Source: Prostheceraeus crozeri | Taxonomy: Eukaryota > Platyhelminthes > Polycladida > Euryleptidae | Length of the DNA: 64,000 nucleotides | Reading direction: 5' to 3' | Assembly: GCA_907163375.1 (NCBI GenBank) | Contig: CAJQUW010007737.1 | Coordinates: 558,001-622,000, forward strand | Shown: positions 62,761-64,000 of the stretch, one piece after another | How the letters are laid out: the number at the start of each line of letters is the position of its first letter | Position numbering within the stretch: the first letter of the stretch is position 1 | The notes under the pieces: model-generated | Database searches by the model: none | The model's input: only the letters and a program-made list of their open reading frames with translations | What the model was told of the DNA's origin: nothing | Translations under genes and position numbers: made by a program

Positions 62761-63964
62761 TTTTCGTAGGCTGGTGGAGACGCCCACGGGGTGCACTGGG
62801 CTGCACCCTGCCCATTTCATTTATTGCCATTTCCATACAAGCATTGAAGGAGTATTTCATGGCCGGATGCCCTTCCTGACGCCAACCCTTTCTGTCTGGG
62901 TGGGACCCATAGCCTTGCCAATCCAAAATCTACCAAGGCAGTAGAGGATTTGATTAGGCAGAGTTACCTTCTCTGCAAAGTGTGGGTACCAAAAAAGTTT
63001 CGATGGCATTTCCTCCATCAGGGTTCCACTACCCTCCCAGATTGTCCGGGTAAAGCCAGGTTTTTGAAGCCGCCCAGCACTCGGCAGTGGTTGATTTAGT
63101 TACTACCGGCAGGAAAGATGGCAGTATCCGGGGAGCACGACCTACAAGCGCCACCAAGTACGTAGTTCAAAAGGTGGTCGGAACCTGGACCTAGTGAACT
63201 CGTGGACGTACAACCAATGCCCCCTGTGATGGATTCAAACATTCGCAGATTCTTCGACAGTCAATAATGCGACGACACTAAAGGGAAGATTTCAACTCAT
63301 GATCGCCATATTTAGTTCATGATCGTTTTGAGATACCACAGATACAAACCCAGATTGAATGGTTTCCTTGTAGATTTTAGACCAAATCGTCATAAGAGGA
63401 TATTTGATCTCTCCCGATAAAATTTTCCGAATGTGTTTCCATTGCCAGGACATGCACTTGAATGCACTTGAAAACGTGGCCATACCGCATCATGGCTTTG
63501 GAGTTGCTTGAAGAAGCATCCAGACTGATTTAGGAAATTTTATGGCACTGTCGTTTAGATTACTCATCATCACTTTTTCAATTTTCCTTCTTTGCTTGCG
63601 ATAATGATTGAGGTCCTTCGAGGTGGCATTGAAGTCAGGTTTATGGACGTGAAGGTTGCACAAGAAGAAATGTTTAGTTGGGATATAATACTAACTCGAT
63701 GCAGCTACAAATTCAAATTTCTTTGTCATGCAGAGGAATGCATTGATGCTTCACTGTCATTGCATTTCGGTTGACAACCATCAGCGGTATATTTGTTTGC
63801 TATTTTGCATTGGAATGAATTGCTCAGGAGACTCATTTCAAATAAAAATTGATCAGTTCCATTAGCTACAAAATTCGAAATATTGAAATATTGAAATACA
63901 GAATTTTGAAGTACAGAAATGTTGGTTGGCCTGATTATGTAGAAAATCATTTCAAATTTTGCTC

Positions 63965-63988
63965 ACCTATCTGTCCAGAGAAATTTAG
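63965..63988. repeat. Inverted word shared with 58374-58397
   Basis: ATCTGTCCAGAGAAATTTAG mirrors the word beside the recombinase element's right terminus. The partner structure runs off the window. Confidence 0.5.
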
Positions 63989-64000
63989 AAGTCTATGAGA

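Larger units (their letters stand above)
51164..64000 (+). other. Start of AIP intron 4, transposon-rich
   Basis: No further AIP exon is recognised to the window end. It holds two or three DNA transposons, a tyrosine-recombinase element and a minus-strand LINE. The stretches 53430-54010, 58400-59780 and 62960-63960 contain short frames only, apart from a hairpin at about 59320-59475. Confidence 0.6.

Overview
This window is nuclear DNA of an invertebrate animal; nothing I can read fixes the phylum. Two lines of evidence support this. First, 27390-51163 carries four well-formed exons of a host gene, an orthologue of the aryl-hydrocarbon-receptor-interacting protein (AIP, an FKBP-like plus TPR co-chaperone), with large introns full of transposons. 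Second, about 1 kb upstream of its first visible coding exon lies a complete Maverick/Polinton, a self-synthesising virus-like DNA transposon.

Region 1-3609 is repeat-rich host sequence with a decayed LINE (about 100-1030) and a short hairpin element.

Region 3610-26379 is the Polinton, 22,758 bp (3616-26373). It has AGTAGT...ACTACT ends, is flanked by a perfect 6-bp target duplication (GATGAA), and has long terminal inverted repeats. The left repeat is expanded by a 306-bp tandem array. The recognisable core set is present and open: protein-primed-type DNA polymerase B with zinc fingers, chromodomain integrase, packaging ATPase, adenain-like protease, double-jelly-roll major capsid protein, two paralogous minor structural proteins and basic core-like proteins. 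Accessory genes include a two-repeat TATA-binding-protein homologue, a tandem pair of possible PC4-fold genes, a DEDDh exonuclease-like protein, RING-like small proteins and a stand-alone copy of a domain otherwise found in the polymerase N-terminus.

Two gene classes can be told apart by promoter architecture. The polymerase gene and the leftmost gene start from TATA boxes; their start codon is a free-standing ATG exon spliced to an acceptor, giving M|AS at the junction. The exonuclease-like gene also has an acceptor giving M|AS but no ATG exon of its own. Structural and assembly genes are tightly packed, apparently unspliced, and have the heptamer ATGCAAA about 29-60 bp before the start codon (six exact cases). 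Together with the element's own TBP homologue this suggests a dedicated early/late transcription programme, which I regard as the most interesting system in the window (inference).

Region 27390-64000 is the AIP locus. Intron 1 holds a MITE, a mariner remnant, a Penelope GIY-YIG fragment and a SINE. Intron 2 holds a 76-bp satellite-like array, an 8-bp-TSD hAT-like element containing a tyrosine recombinase and a fold-back, another Tc1/mariner-type remnant and more SINEs. Intron 3 holds an 86-bp-stem fold-back and a LINE with a restriction-like endonuclease. The stretch after exon 4 holds a GACCCAC-rich hAT-like element with 8-bp TSD, a long-TIR transposon, a second tyrosine-recombinase element with inverted termini, and a minus-strand RTE-type LINE. 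The last AIP exons were not found and probably lie beyond the window.
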